Positions 15,709 through 23,544 of a stretch of 64,000 nt of DNA are shown in pieces. Source of the stretch: CAXBNB01 sp040222275 (GTDB lineage: Bacteria > Bacteroidota > Bacteroidia > Cytophagales > Cyclobacteriaceae); the NCBI GenBank assembly GCA_040222275.1, contig JAVKDJ010000002.1:372001-436000 (forward strand), read 5' to 3'. The notes under the pieces were generated by a model. It was not told the DNA's origin, ran no database searches, and saw only the letters and a list, made by a program, of their open reading frames with translations. A program made the position numbers and the translations under genes. Within the stretch, counting starts at the first letter, position 1; each line of letters starts with the position of its first letter.

Positions 15709-16824
15709 TCAATTAAACACCTCGTGGTACACCTTTTCACTCATGTTGGACCAGGGTACCATTTTTTGCCGGAAGGCATTGAAGTGCCCAAAGACTTTTT
15801 TGCTGAGAGGGTCAGTTGCGATCAATTCTTCTATAACTTCTTGGGACAATGACTTTAAAGTTTGAAGCACTTCATCGGAAAATCGTCTGATGTCCACTTT
15901 CTCCTCGTCCACCAGTTTTGATAAATAGAGGCTGTTTTTGGCTTCAAATTCTGTTAGCATCCATTGGTTGAGGCGGTAGCAGGCGGTTTTTATGATTTCC
16001 TGAAGATCGGTCGGGAGTTCGTTCAATTTGTCTTTGTTGAAAATCATTTCCAATATGGTGCCTGGTTCATGCCATCCTGGATAGTAGTAATATTTGGCCA
16101 CTTTGTGAAAACCCATTTTATAGTCGTGATAGGGCCCGATCCATTCGGTGGCATCTATTACCCCCCGTTCCAGATTGGTGAACAGCTCACCACCGGCCAC
16201 CAGCATAGGTGTACCCCCTGCTTTGTTGAGCACTTTGGCCCCCAGGCCGGGTATCCGCATTTTGAGCCCATTGAGGTCTGCCACAGTATTGATTTCCCTA
16301 TTGTACCAGCCCCCAGCCTGTACCCCGGTATTGCCCCCGGGTACTGCGATAAGGTTGAATGGGGCATATATTTCGTTCCAAAGGTCATTGCCCCCGGCAT
16401 TGATTACCCAGGCGTTCATTTGCTGGGCATTCATACCAAATGGCACAGACGAAAAAAACTGTGCTGCCGGGATTTTTCCTGCCCAGTAGTACCCGGATCC
16501 ACTTCCCATTTCTACAGCCCCACTGCTCACAGCATCAAATACTTCCAGTGACGGGATCAATTCCCCACCACCATACACCTCCACCTTCATTCGCCCACCG
16601 GACATTGTTTCTATCCATTTGGCTACCAGTTTGCAGCCTTCGCCCAGCACAGGAAAATTGGGCGGCCAAGTGGTGACCATCTTCCACTTGTAAGTATTGT
16701 TGAAATTGACATTGATCGATTTTTCTTTTTCTTGCCTGGCGCAGGAAGCCATGACACCAGCACTCCCTGCCAATACTGCAAGGCTACCCTTTTTTAAGAA
16801 CCCTCTCCTTTTGATATCGCCCAT
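15709..16824 (-). CDS. TRAP-type substrate-binding protein (DctP family), Tat lipoprotein
   Basis: 371 residues from the ATG at 16824, chosen because it places the twin-arginine motif RRGFLKK at residues 6-12; the eight codons upstream are not needed. A hydrophobic run then leads to a lipobox (GVMASC, Cys28), so a Tat-exported, membrane-anchored binding protein is predicted. The mature part follows the DctP fold of alpha-keto-acid type (WKMVTTWPPNFPVLGEG, VYGGGELIPSLEVFDAVSSG, WYNREINTVADLNGLKMRIP, TEWIGPYHDYKMGFH). No TRAP membrane subunits (DctQ/DctM) lie nearby, so the partner must be elsewhere. Confidence 0.88.
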   Translation of the reverse strand: MGDIKRRGFLKKGSLAVLAGSAGVMASCARQEKEKSINVNFNNTYKWKMVTTWPPNFPVLGEGCKLVAKWIETMSGGRMKVEVYGGGELIPSLEVFDAVSSGAVEMGSGSGYYWAGKIPAAQFFSSVPFGMNAQQMNAWVINAGGNDLWNEIYAPFNLIAVPGGNTGVQAGGWYNREINTVADLNGLKMRIPGLGAKVLNKAGGTPMLVAGGELFTNLERGVIDATEWIGPYHDYKMGFHKVAKYYYYPGWHEPGTILEMIFNKDKLNELPTDLQEIIKTACYRLNQWMLTEFEAKNSLYLSKLVDEEKVDIRRFSDEVLQTLKSLSQEVIEELIATDPLSKKVFGHFNAFRQKMVPWSNMSEKVYHEVFN

Positions 16825-17082
16825 GTTTACAAATCGTTGGTCAGGCAAATTAATCGAATTTCATGTGAATAGAAAATGGGCTTTTTCACCGAAACCGAAT
16901 GCTAAAATTTTTGTGGACACCTGCCATTTTCTCATTCATTTGATCAATTTCCTGACAGACTTTCACTTTTATTTAAAATCCGGGAAACAAAACAAGACAT
17001 AATGTCTTGAAAAAGAGATGTTTAACTGTTGGCTGGTTATTTGTTACGGGCTGTGCAGGTCATAAACTAAAACCACAAAACA

Positions 17083-19701
17083 ATGAATTTTAACATATAT
17101 ACCATCAAATCCCAGGAGGTACTGAACAAAGCTACTGAGATAGCCGGTATCAATGGCCAACAGGCCATCGAGCCGGGACATTTGCTAAAGGCTATTTTGC
17201 AAACGGACGAAAACGTGACGGGCTTTTTGTTAAAAAAACTTTCCATCAATAAAGAAGCAATTCACGCCAAGGTAGATACAATAATCGAATCCTATCCAAA
17301 GGTATCTGGTTCGCAACAACCCTATTTATCCAACGATGCGGCTGCTGCTTTGCAGAAGGCAGAAGCCGCCATTAAGAAATACGGGGATGAATATGTGGCA
17401 GTGGAACACCTTCTGATAGGTTTATTGGAAGGAAAGGACAAGGTGGCTGGTTTATTGAAAGAATTGGGTTTCAACAAGAAAGACCTTGAAGAAGCCATTA
17501 AAGAATTGAGAGGAGGAAATACGGTGACAGACCAAAATGCCGAATCCAAGTATAGATCTCTGGAACGATATTCCATCAATTTGAACGAGAAAGCCAAAAA
17601 TGGGAAAATAGATCCGGTGATTGGCCGGGATGAAGAAATAAGGCGTGTATTGCAGATATTGTCCAGAAGGACAAAGAACAACCCCATGTTGGTGGGCGAA
17701 CCCGGCGTAGGTAAGACTGCCATTGTAGAAGGCATGGCCCAGCGTATCATCGATGGAGATGTACCGGAAAACCTGAAGTCCAAAATATTGATTTCCCTTG
17801 ACATGGGCCTTTTAGTGGCTGGGGCCAAATATAAAGGCGAGTTTGAAGAACGCCTGAAGTCTGTGATCAAAGAGGTTACGGATTCCAATGGTGAGATTAT
17901 CCTTTTCATAGATGAGATACACACACTTATAGGTGCCGGTGGCGGTGAAGGTGCCATGGATGCGGCCAACTTGCTGAAACCTGCATTAGCGCGAGGTGAA
18001 CTCCACGCGATAGGTGCTACCACTTTGAAGGAGTATCAAAAACACATAGAAAAGGACAAGGCACTTGAGCGGCGTTTCCAATCGGTGCTGGTGGATGAAC
18101 CCGATGTGCAGGATGCCATTTCGATATTGCGTGGCATCAAAGAAAAATATGAAGTACACCATGGGGTGAGGATAAAAGATGATGCGGCAATTGCTGCTGT
18201 TGAACTGTCCAACAGGTACATTTCTGATAGATTTTTACCAGACAAGGCGATTGACCTGATGGATGAAGCAGCCTCGAAAATCAGGATAGAAATAGATTCC
18301 CTTCCACAGGAACTGGACGAACTTCAGCGAAAGATAATGCAGCTGGAAATAGAACGGGAAGCTATAAGGCGTGAAAAAAATAAAGCCAAAGAATCTCAAT
18401 TGTCCAAAGACATTTCGGAGCTGTCCGAAAAAAGAGATGACCTAAGAGCCAAATGGGAGAATGAAAAATCGGTGATCCAGGGGATTCAGCATGAAAAAGA
18501 AAATATAGAAAAGTATAAAACTGAAGCAGAGCAGGCAGAACGTGCCGGGGACTTTGGCCGTGTGGCAGAAATCCGTTACGGCAAGATCACTGAGAGCGAG
18601 AAAAAGTTGGAGGGCTTTCAGAAAAAACTACAAGAAATGCAAGGCGAGAGCACTTTGCTGAAAGAGGAAGTTGATGTTGAGGACATTACTGAAGTAGTAG
18701 CTAAATGGACAGGCATACCAGTATCCAAAATGCTGCAAAGTGAAATCGAGAAATTGCTGAACCTTGAAGAAGTATTGAGCCAGAAAATTGCTGGTCAGGA
18801 GGAGGCTATACGTGCCATATCTGATGCAGTACGCAGGAGCAGGGCTGGATTGCAGGATCCAAAACGGCCAATTGGATCATTCATTTTCCTTGGAACAACG
18901 GGTGTCGGTAAAACGGAGCTGGCAAAAGCCCTGGCAGATTATTTGTTCAATGATGAGAACTCCATGGTCAGGATTGATATGTCTGAATACCAGGAGCGTC
19001 ATGCCGTCAGCAGGCTGATTGGTGCCCCTCCGGGATATGTTGGTTATGACGAGGGTGGCCAGCTTACTGAAGCAGTGAGGAGAAAACCCTATTCTGTGAT
19101 TTTGCTGGATGAAATAGAAAAAGCCCACCCGGATGTGTTCAACATACTGCTACAGGTGCTGGATGATGGAAGGTTAACCGACAACAAGGGCCGGGTTGCC
19201 AACTTTAAAAATACCATCATCATCATGACCACCAATATTGGATCGGCACTGATTCAGGAGAGGTTTGATAAAATGAATGAAGACAATGCTGATGACATCA
19301 TCGAAAGCACTAAGAATGAGGTTTTTGATCTTTTGAAAAAGTCGGTAAGGCCGGAATTTTTGAACCGTGTAGATGAGACAATTATGTTTAGGCCACTCTC
19401 AAAAGTGGACATCAGAAAGATCGTTGGCATACAATTTAAAATAATTCAGAAGCGATTGGAAGAAACTGGCATAAAAATTGAATCAAGCAAACAAGTGTTG
19501 GATTATTTGGGAACACAAGGTTTCGATCCTCAGTTTGGGGCCCGGCCTTTGAAGCGGATAATGCAACGATTGATCCTGAACGAACTGTCAAAAGAGATTT
19601 TGGCTGGTAAGATCAACAAAGATGCTGTAGTGGGCATCACTTTGAACGACAATAACGAAATCGAGTTTATCAATCTCGATGACGTAGAGATAATAGGTTA
19701 G
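17083..19701 (+). CDS. clpB: ATP-dependent chaperone ClpB
   Basis: 872 residues, the normal length. N-domain with two Clp repeats (about 1-150), first AAA+ module with Walker A GEPGVGKTAIVEG (about 203-215), a coiled-coil M-domain (about 400-530), second AAA+ module with Walker A GTTGVGKTELAKAL (about 603-616), the sensor/arginine segments and C-terminal GFDPQFGARPLKR. The M-domain distinguishes ClpB from ClpA and ClpC. It resolubilises aggregated proteins together with DnaK. No CIRCE element is visible upstream. A strong terminator follows. Confidence 0.97.
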   Translation: MNFNIYTIKSQEVLNKATEIAGINGQQAIEPGHLLKAILQTDENVTGFLLKKLSINKEAIHAKVDTIIESYPKVSGSQQPYLSNDAAAALQKAEAAIKKYGDEYVAVEHLLIGLLEGKDKVAGLLKELGFNKKDLEEAIKELRGGNTVTDQNAESKYRSLERYSINLNEKAKNGKIDPVIGRDEEIRRVLQILSRRTKNNPMLVGEPGVGKTAIVEGMAQRIIDGDVPENLKSKILISLDMGLLVAGAKYKGEFEERLKSVIKEVTDSNGEIILFIDEIHTLIGAGGGEGAMDAANLLKPALARGELHAIGATTLKEYQKHIEKDKALERRFQSVLVDEPDVQDAISILRGIKEKYEVHHGVRIKDDAAIAAVELSNRYISDRFLPDKAIDLMDEAASKIRIEIDSLPQELDELQRKIMQLEIEREAIRREKNKAKESQLSKDISELSEKRDDLRAKWENEKSVIQGIQHEKENIEKYKTEAEQAERAGDFGRVAEIRYGKITESEKKLEGFQKKLQEMQGESTLLKEEVDVEDITEVVAKWTGIPVSKMLQSEIEKLLNLEEVLSQKIAGQEEAIRAISDAVRRSRAGLQDPKRPIGSFIFLGTTGVGKTELAKALADYLFNDENSMVRIDMSEYQERHAVSRLIGAPPGYVGYDEGGQLTEAVRRKPYSVILLDEIEKAHPDVFNILLQVLDDGRLTDNKGRVANFKNTIIIMTTNIGSALIQERFDKMNEDNADDIIESTKNEVFDLLKKSVRPEFLNRVDETIMFRPLSKVDIRKIVGIQFKIIQKRLEETGIKIESSKQVLDYLGTQGFDPQFGARPLKRIMQRLILNELSKEILAGKINKDAVVGITLNDNNEIEFINLDDVEIIG

Positions 19702-19719
19702 TTGGTTATGTTTTGAGTT

Positions 19720-19753
19720 GTCCCTCCGGGTGGTTCCGGAGGGACTTTTTTTT
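19720..19753 (+). terminator. Intrinsic terminator of clpB
   Basis: Perfect 10-bp GC-rich stem GTCCCTCCGG (19720-19729) with CCGGAGGGAC (19736-19745), a six-base loop and eight T residues. It starts 18 bases after the clpB stop. Confidence 0.92.
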
Positions 19754-20003
19754 GCATAAAGTTAAAATTCCTACAGCTCAATTTTGAACCAATTTATCTC
19801 GGATCAAGCGTAAAGCCTGTGGGGTAATTGTATATTTCTAAGAAAGCTAAATTTAGCAGAACTTAATAATTTTTGTTTTTGATCCGGATTGTTCCTACTC
19901 CATCGGCAGGTGCTTTGCAACGCAATAAACACATCCAGAACAAGCGCAAACCTTTTTAGAAAGTAGGATGTCCACAAGGATTCCACCAACGACCACTCAA
20001 AGC

Positions 20004-20090
20004 GTCATGTCGCAATGCAATGGAGACATCTTTACCGAAACAAAGAACTGTCCAATTGGTAAAGATTCCTCCGCTTTGCTGCGGAATGAC
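20004..20090. repeat. REP-like nested palindrome
   Basis: Outer arms GTCAT (20004-20008) and ATGAC (20086-20090), middle arms ATCTTTACC (20028-20036) and GGTAAAGAT (20058-20066), and a small CCGC/GCGG hairpin on the right side. The sequence style (GTCAT..., CTCCGCTTTGCTGCGGAATGAC) is that of the widespread REP-like repeats and resembles the interior of the element at 21183-21320, but the terminal repeats are missing here. Confidence 0.55.
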
Positions 20091-20184
20091 TTTCCCGAAA
20101 CTGCTGCAAACCTTCAAACATCTTTTTGAAAGCTAAATTAGACTTTTTCTGGATACCCCACAGAAATTCCGATTGATCCCCAAC

Positions 20185-21123
20185 TTATCTCACCTTAACA
20201 ATTTTCGGGTTTTTCTTGCTTACAAAAGTTGGCGGGAGGCTTTTGAGAATTTCTTCATGTAGTGCCTGTACGATTTTGTGCTTCAAGAAGCTTTTTTTCA
20301 CCAGCAGGCTCACCTCCCTCGTAGGCACGGGTGATTGAAACTTCCTCAGTTTGTTTTGGTCATTTTTGTCCAGGTCGAAGGTGACGAGCTCGGGCAGTAG
20401 GGTAAACCCTCCTTGCTTGTCCACCAATTTCTTGAGGGTTTCCAACGAACCGCTTTCATATTTTATCCTGCTCAGAAAACTATTCGGTTCTTTCACATTG
20501 CAAATGTCCAGTGTCTGATTCCTGAAACAATGTCCTTCGTTTAATATCCACAGCCCATCTGTGGTAAGGGTACCCGGGTTAATATTTTGCTCACCAAACA
20601 ATTGGTGCCTATGGGATACATACGCAAAAAATTCTTCATGGAATATAGGATACTCCATTAAGCCATCGTCATTAATCGGTGTAACAATCAAGGCAACATC
20701 TATCTGATCATTTTTTAACATGGTAACCAGATTAGCACTTACCTGTTCTGTCACCTGAATGTTGACCCGTGGAAATTTTTCTATAAACGATGAGATAAAT
20801 AAGGGAATCACATAAGGGGCCAAGGTAGGAATAACACCAAGTGTAACATCTCCTGAGACTTCATTCTTCTCATCATCTATTATCTCCTTTATCTTTTTTG
20901 ACTCGCTGAGGATGTTTCTGGCCTGGGATATTATTTTGGAACCAATAGTAGTAGGTTCCACAGGGTGTTTGTCCCTGTCGAACAAAATAACACCCAGGGA
21001 ATCCTCCAGTTTTTGGATTTGCATGCTCAAGGTGGGTTGGGTCACAAAGCATTTTTCGGCTGCCAATGCAAAATGCCTGTATGTGTCCAGGGCGATGATA
21101 TATTCTAGCTGTACTAAAGTCAA
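20185..21123 (-). CDS. oxyR: Hydrogen peroxide-responsive regulator OxyR (LysR family)
   Basis: 312 residues. N-terminal LysR winged helix (residues 1-60; FALAAEKCFVTQPTLSMQIQ). The effector domain carries EGHCFRNQTLDIC with the redox cysteines at residues 199 and 208, the same numbering as the sensing pair of E. coli OxyR, so a disulfide peroxide switch is expected. Targets would be catalase, alkyl hydroperoxide reductase and Dps genes, none of which are in this window. Its upstream region contains MITE-like element 2, whose near end is about 60 bases before the start codon. Confidence 0.95.
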   Translation of the reverse strand: MTLVQLEYIIALDTYRHFALAAEKCFVTQPTLSMQIQKLEDSLGVILFDRDKHPVEPTTIGSKIISQARNILSESKKIKEIIDDEKNEVSGDVTLGVIPTLAPYVIPLFISSFIEKFPRVNIQVTEQVSANLVTMLKNDQIDVALIVTPINDDGLMEYPIFHEEFFAYVSHRHQLFGEQNINPGTLTTDGLWILNEGHCFRNQTLDICNVKEPNSFLSRIKYESGSLETLKKLVDKQGGFTLLPELVTFDLDKNDQNKLRKFQSPVPTREVSLLVKKSFLKHKIVQALHEEILKSLPPTFVSKKNPKIVKVR

Positions 21124-21182
21124 TGAGAAATATTTTTATCACAAATAAAAACCAAACAAGGGAAGTTTTCCCTGGAACTAAA

Positions 21183-21320
21183 AAATGAGGCTGTTTCAAA
21201 AGTCCAACAAACCGTCATCACGAGCGTAGCGAAGTGATCTCAACCTTGGGTTGCACTCTGTATAATGAGATTGCTTCACTCCGTTCGCAATGACGAAATA
21301 CTTTTGAGACACCCTCATTT
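21183..21320. repeat. MITE-like element 2: 21-bp terminal inverted repeats around a REP-like palindrome
   Basis: Arms 21183-21203 and 21300-21320 match at 19 of 21 positions (core GAGGCTGTTTCAAAAGT). The interior is itself an imperfect palindrome: CGTCATCACGAGCG... on the left against ...CGTTCGCAATGACG on the right. Left and right ends are nearly identical to element 1 (12192-12407). Total 138 bases, noncoding, between the oxyR start and the 3' end of the first OmpA gene. Confidence 0.8.
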
Positions 21321-21342
21321 CCCTCTTCTTCTAAAGATGTTT

Positions 21343-23406
21343 TTAGAACGAGTCCAAAATTTTGAATTCTACCCGTCTATTGTTTTTTCTACCCTCTGCT
21401 GTGTCGTTGGTATCTACTGGCTGACTTTCACCATAGCCTACCGAAACCAGCCTGGACTCGGCAATGGAATTTGTTTTGAAATAGTCGTACACTGCTTTAG
21501 CCCTTCGCTTGGACAACCCGAGGTTGTAGGTGTCATCTCCCTTGGAATCAGTATGCCCGGATATTTCTATTTTATTTATCTTATCTTCCTGGAGTAGCTT
21601 GAGAATTCTTTTCAGTTCTGAGTACGAAGCAGTTTTGAGGTCTGACTTATCAAAATCAAAGAAAATGTTGTTCATAACTATGGCCACACCTGTTTCTATT
21701 GGAGTAAGTTCAAGGTTTTGGCGTACTTCAGAAGAATCTTTGAGGTTGATCAGGTCAAGGTTATGGTTCACAGAAAGGTACCCATCCGCTTCCGCAAGGA
21801 AGCCGTACCTGGCTCCAATTTTCAGGTTAAATTTATACTCACCAGTTTCAGGGTCAGAATCCACATGGCCGATTTCTTTACCATCAGGTAATCTTTCCAC
21901 CTTTACCCGAGTACCGATTGGCTCATTGGTTTTAGTATTGAGCACCCGGCCTGTAACGGCAATGAAGGATTTGTCCACTTCTTTTTTCTCTCCTTCTTCA
22001 TCAACAGGTTCTTCTTCCAAAAAGAACTGATCCATCTGGAATTGGTAGATGTCGATATTTTCGCCAATGTTGCCCTTGGTAAAGTAGGCGTGTGTGCCAT
22101 TGGTTGGAATATTGAAATATACATCGTCGGTTTCCCCATTGATGCCTGGCCCCAGGTTCTCTGGCACAGACCAGTTTTGCCAGGTATCATCCAGTCTTTT
22201 AGATACGTAAATATCTGCGCCACCATATCCGCTAAAACCGCTGGAAGAAAAGTACAATGTTTCTCCATCATGGTCCAGGAAGGGTGAGCTCTCAGTATCT
22301 GCAGAGTTGATCATTTGTCCGAGGTTGAGTGGTTCGGACCATTCGCCCTTCCTATCCGAAAATGTGACATACAAATCCCTGTCACCATAAGTATCGTCCC
22401 TTTCTGCAGATATGAGTATGGTGTTGTTCTGGTCGTTCATGTAATAGTCAGACTTGTTGGAATAGTTATAGTCGTTTTCAATGATCAGGTTTACCGGCTT
22501 CTCAAATTCACCACCAGGTTTTTTCCTGCTCATGGAGACGCCCGCCTGCATGCGGCCTTTTTTGCCGTATTGATTGCCCAGCAACAAAATCATGTCGTCC
22601 CCTTCCTGTGTGATGGATGCCACGAAGTTGGGCCCATCATTATTGAGCGGTGGGCCAATGTTTTTGGCAGGTAGCCATTTACCGGTTTTGGGGTCTTTTT
22701 CAGAATACCAGATATCTTCATTGTCGTCCATCCCGCCTACATTGCCCGGGTGGTATTGCCTGCTGAAAAACAGGGTATTGCCATCTGGTGACAACAGCGG
22801 GCTGTGCTCTGTTGATGAGCTGTTGACTTCCGGCCCCAGTTTTTCTACGTGCAGGTCGGTGGCTACATTTTGTGTGAGGGAGATCAGGATGTTGATGGGA
22901 ATATTCGATTCTGAAATACCAATGGCGTCAATACTATTGAACCCTTCCACAGCACCACCACTGATATCGACCCTTATATAGGCGATTTCATAATCAGGTT
23001 TTTCGAAAAACAGGTTCAGCAGACGGTTTTCCAAAGGGATTTTTCTTGGTGTAAAATCGAATAGAAGGTACTCATTGTCCCTTGCATCATAAGCATAGAT
23101 CTTTGAGACTGCCCCCGGGTTTTCTGTTTCAGCTATCGCTATTTGCTGGGCTTTAATCCCTTTTTCAAATTTCACTACTATGTAGTCGTCCTTGTCCGGC
23201 TTTCTTGGCCTCCAGGCATTAGGACTTTCCCCACTTTTTGGGTACACATTAGGTTTGTGAAGGGCCTGAATTGCCGAGTATTGCAAGGGTCCTGTTTCGG
23301 AGGTAACATACATTACCTCTGACGCCCAAAGAACCGTTTCCTGTGCCAATATCGACGAACTGGAAAGCATAAATACAGCAATCAGTATATTTCTAATGTT
23401 ATTCAT
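21343..23406 (-). CDS. OmpA family protein with PD40 repeats (paralogue 1)
   Basis: 687 residues. Signal peptide (1-21, ending ILAQE); an N-terminal domain of about 160 residues (WASEVMYVTSETGPLQYSA...) with a galactose-binding/discoidin-like feel; PD40/TolB-like beta-propeller repeats (SPLLSPDGNTLFFSRQ, SPFLDHDGETLYFSSSGF); a carboxypeptidase-regulatory-like beta-sandwich (about 480-550: VTGRVLNTKTNEPIGTRVKV); and a C-terminal OmpA peptidoglycan-binding domain (NNIFFDFDKSDLK, EISGHTDSKGDDTYNLGLSK, NRRVEFKIL). The propeller-CRD-OmpA order resembles PorE of the type IX secretion system, but the TPR part is missing. It follows its own paralogue (23545-25587). Confidence 0.9.
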   Translation of the reverse strand: MNNIRNILIAVFMLSSSSILAQETVLWASEVMYVTSETGPLQYSAIQALHKPNVYPKSGESPNAWRPRKPDKDDYIVVKFEKGIKAQQIAIAETENPGAVSKIYAYDARDNEYLLFDFTPRKIPLENRLLNLFFEKPDYEIAYIRVDISGGAVEGFNSIDAIGISESNIPINILISLTQNVATDLHVEKLGPEVNSSSTEHSPLLSPDGNTLFFSRQYHPGNVGGMDDNEDIWYSEKDPKTGKWLPAKNIGPPLNNDGPNFVASITQEGDDMILLLGNQYGKKGRMQAGVSMSRKKPGGEFEKPVNLIIENDYNYSNKSDYYMNDQNNTILISAERDDTYGDRDLYVTFSDRKGEWSEPLNLGQMINSADTESSPFLDHDGETLYFSSSGFSGYGGADIYVSKRLDDTWQNWSVPENLGPGINGETDDVYFNIPTNGTHAYFTKGNIGENIDIYQFQMDQFFLEEEPVDEEGEKKEVDKSFIAVTGRVLNTKTNEPIGTRVKVERLPDGKEIGHVDSDPETGEYKFNLKIGARYGFLAEADGYLSVNHNLDLINLKDSSEVRQNLELTPIETGVAIVMNNIFFDFDKSDLKTASYSELKRILKLLQEDKINKIEISGHTDSKGDDTYNLGLSKRRAKAVYDYFKTNSIAESRLVSVGYGESQPVDTNDTAEGRKNNRRVEFKILDSF

Positions 23407-23544
23407 AATCCTGTTTTCGTTTTAGTATGAGGGCTGTCTTATCAAATATATTGATTTTAATTCACATGATTTCTATAAAACCAGAATCCATGTATTGGTA
23501 ATTTCCAGCTGGTCGTTGATGCTTTTTTATCTCTGAGGGCATTT

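Larger units (their letters stand above)
19702..20184. other. Long intergenic region with terminator and REP-like palindrome
   Basis: 483 bases between the 3' ends of clpB and oxyR (convergent). It holds the clpB terminator (19720-19753) and a nested palindrome (20004-20090). The rest has no reading frame with protein-like composition, and nothing else is recognised. Confidence 0.6.

Noticed and set aside
15964..16551. 195-codon plus-strand frame
   Set aside because: Antisense to the TRAP binding protein, whose family motifs run through the whole region.
19804..19989. 61-codon minus-strand frame in the clpB-oxyR gap
   Set aside because: Composition is not protein-like and it lies among repeats.
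23428..23446. GAGGGCTGTCTTATCAAA resembling a MITE terminal repeat
   Set aside because: Only a partial match and no inverted partner within 250 bp; at most a remnant.
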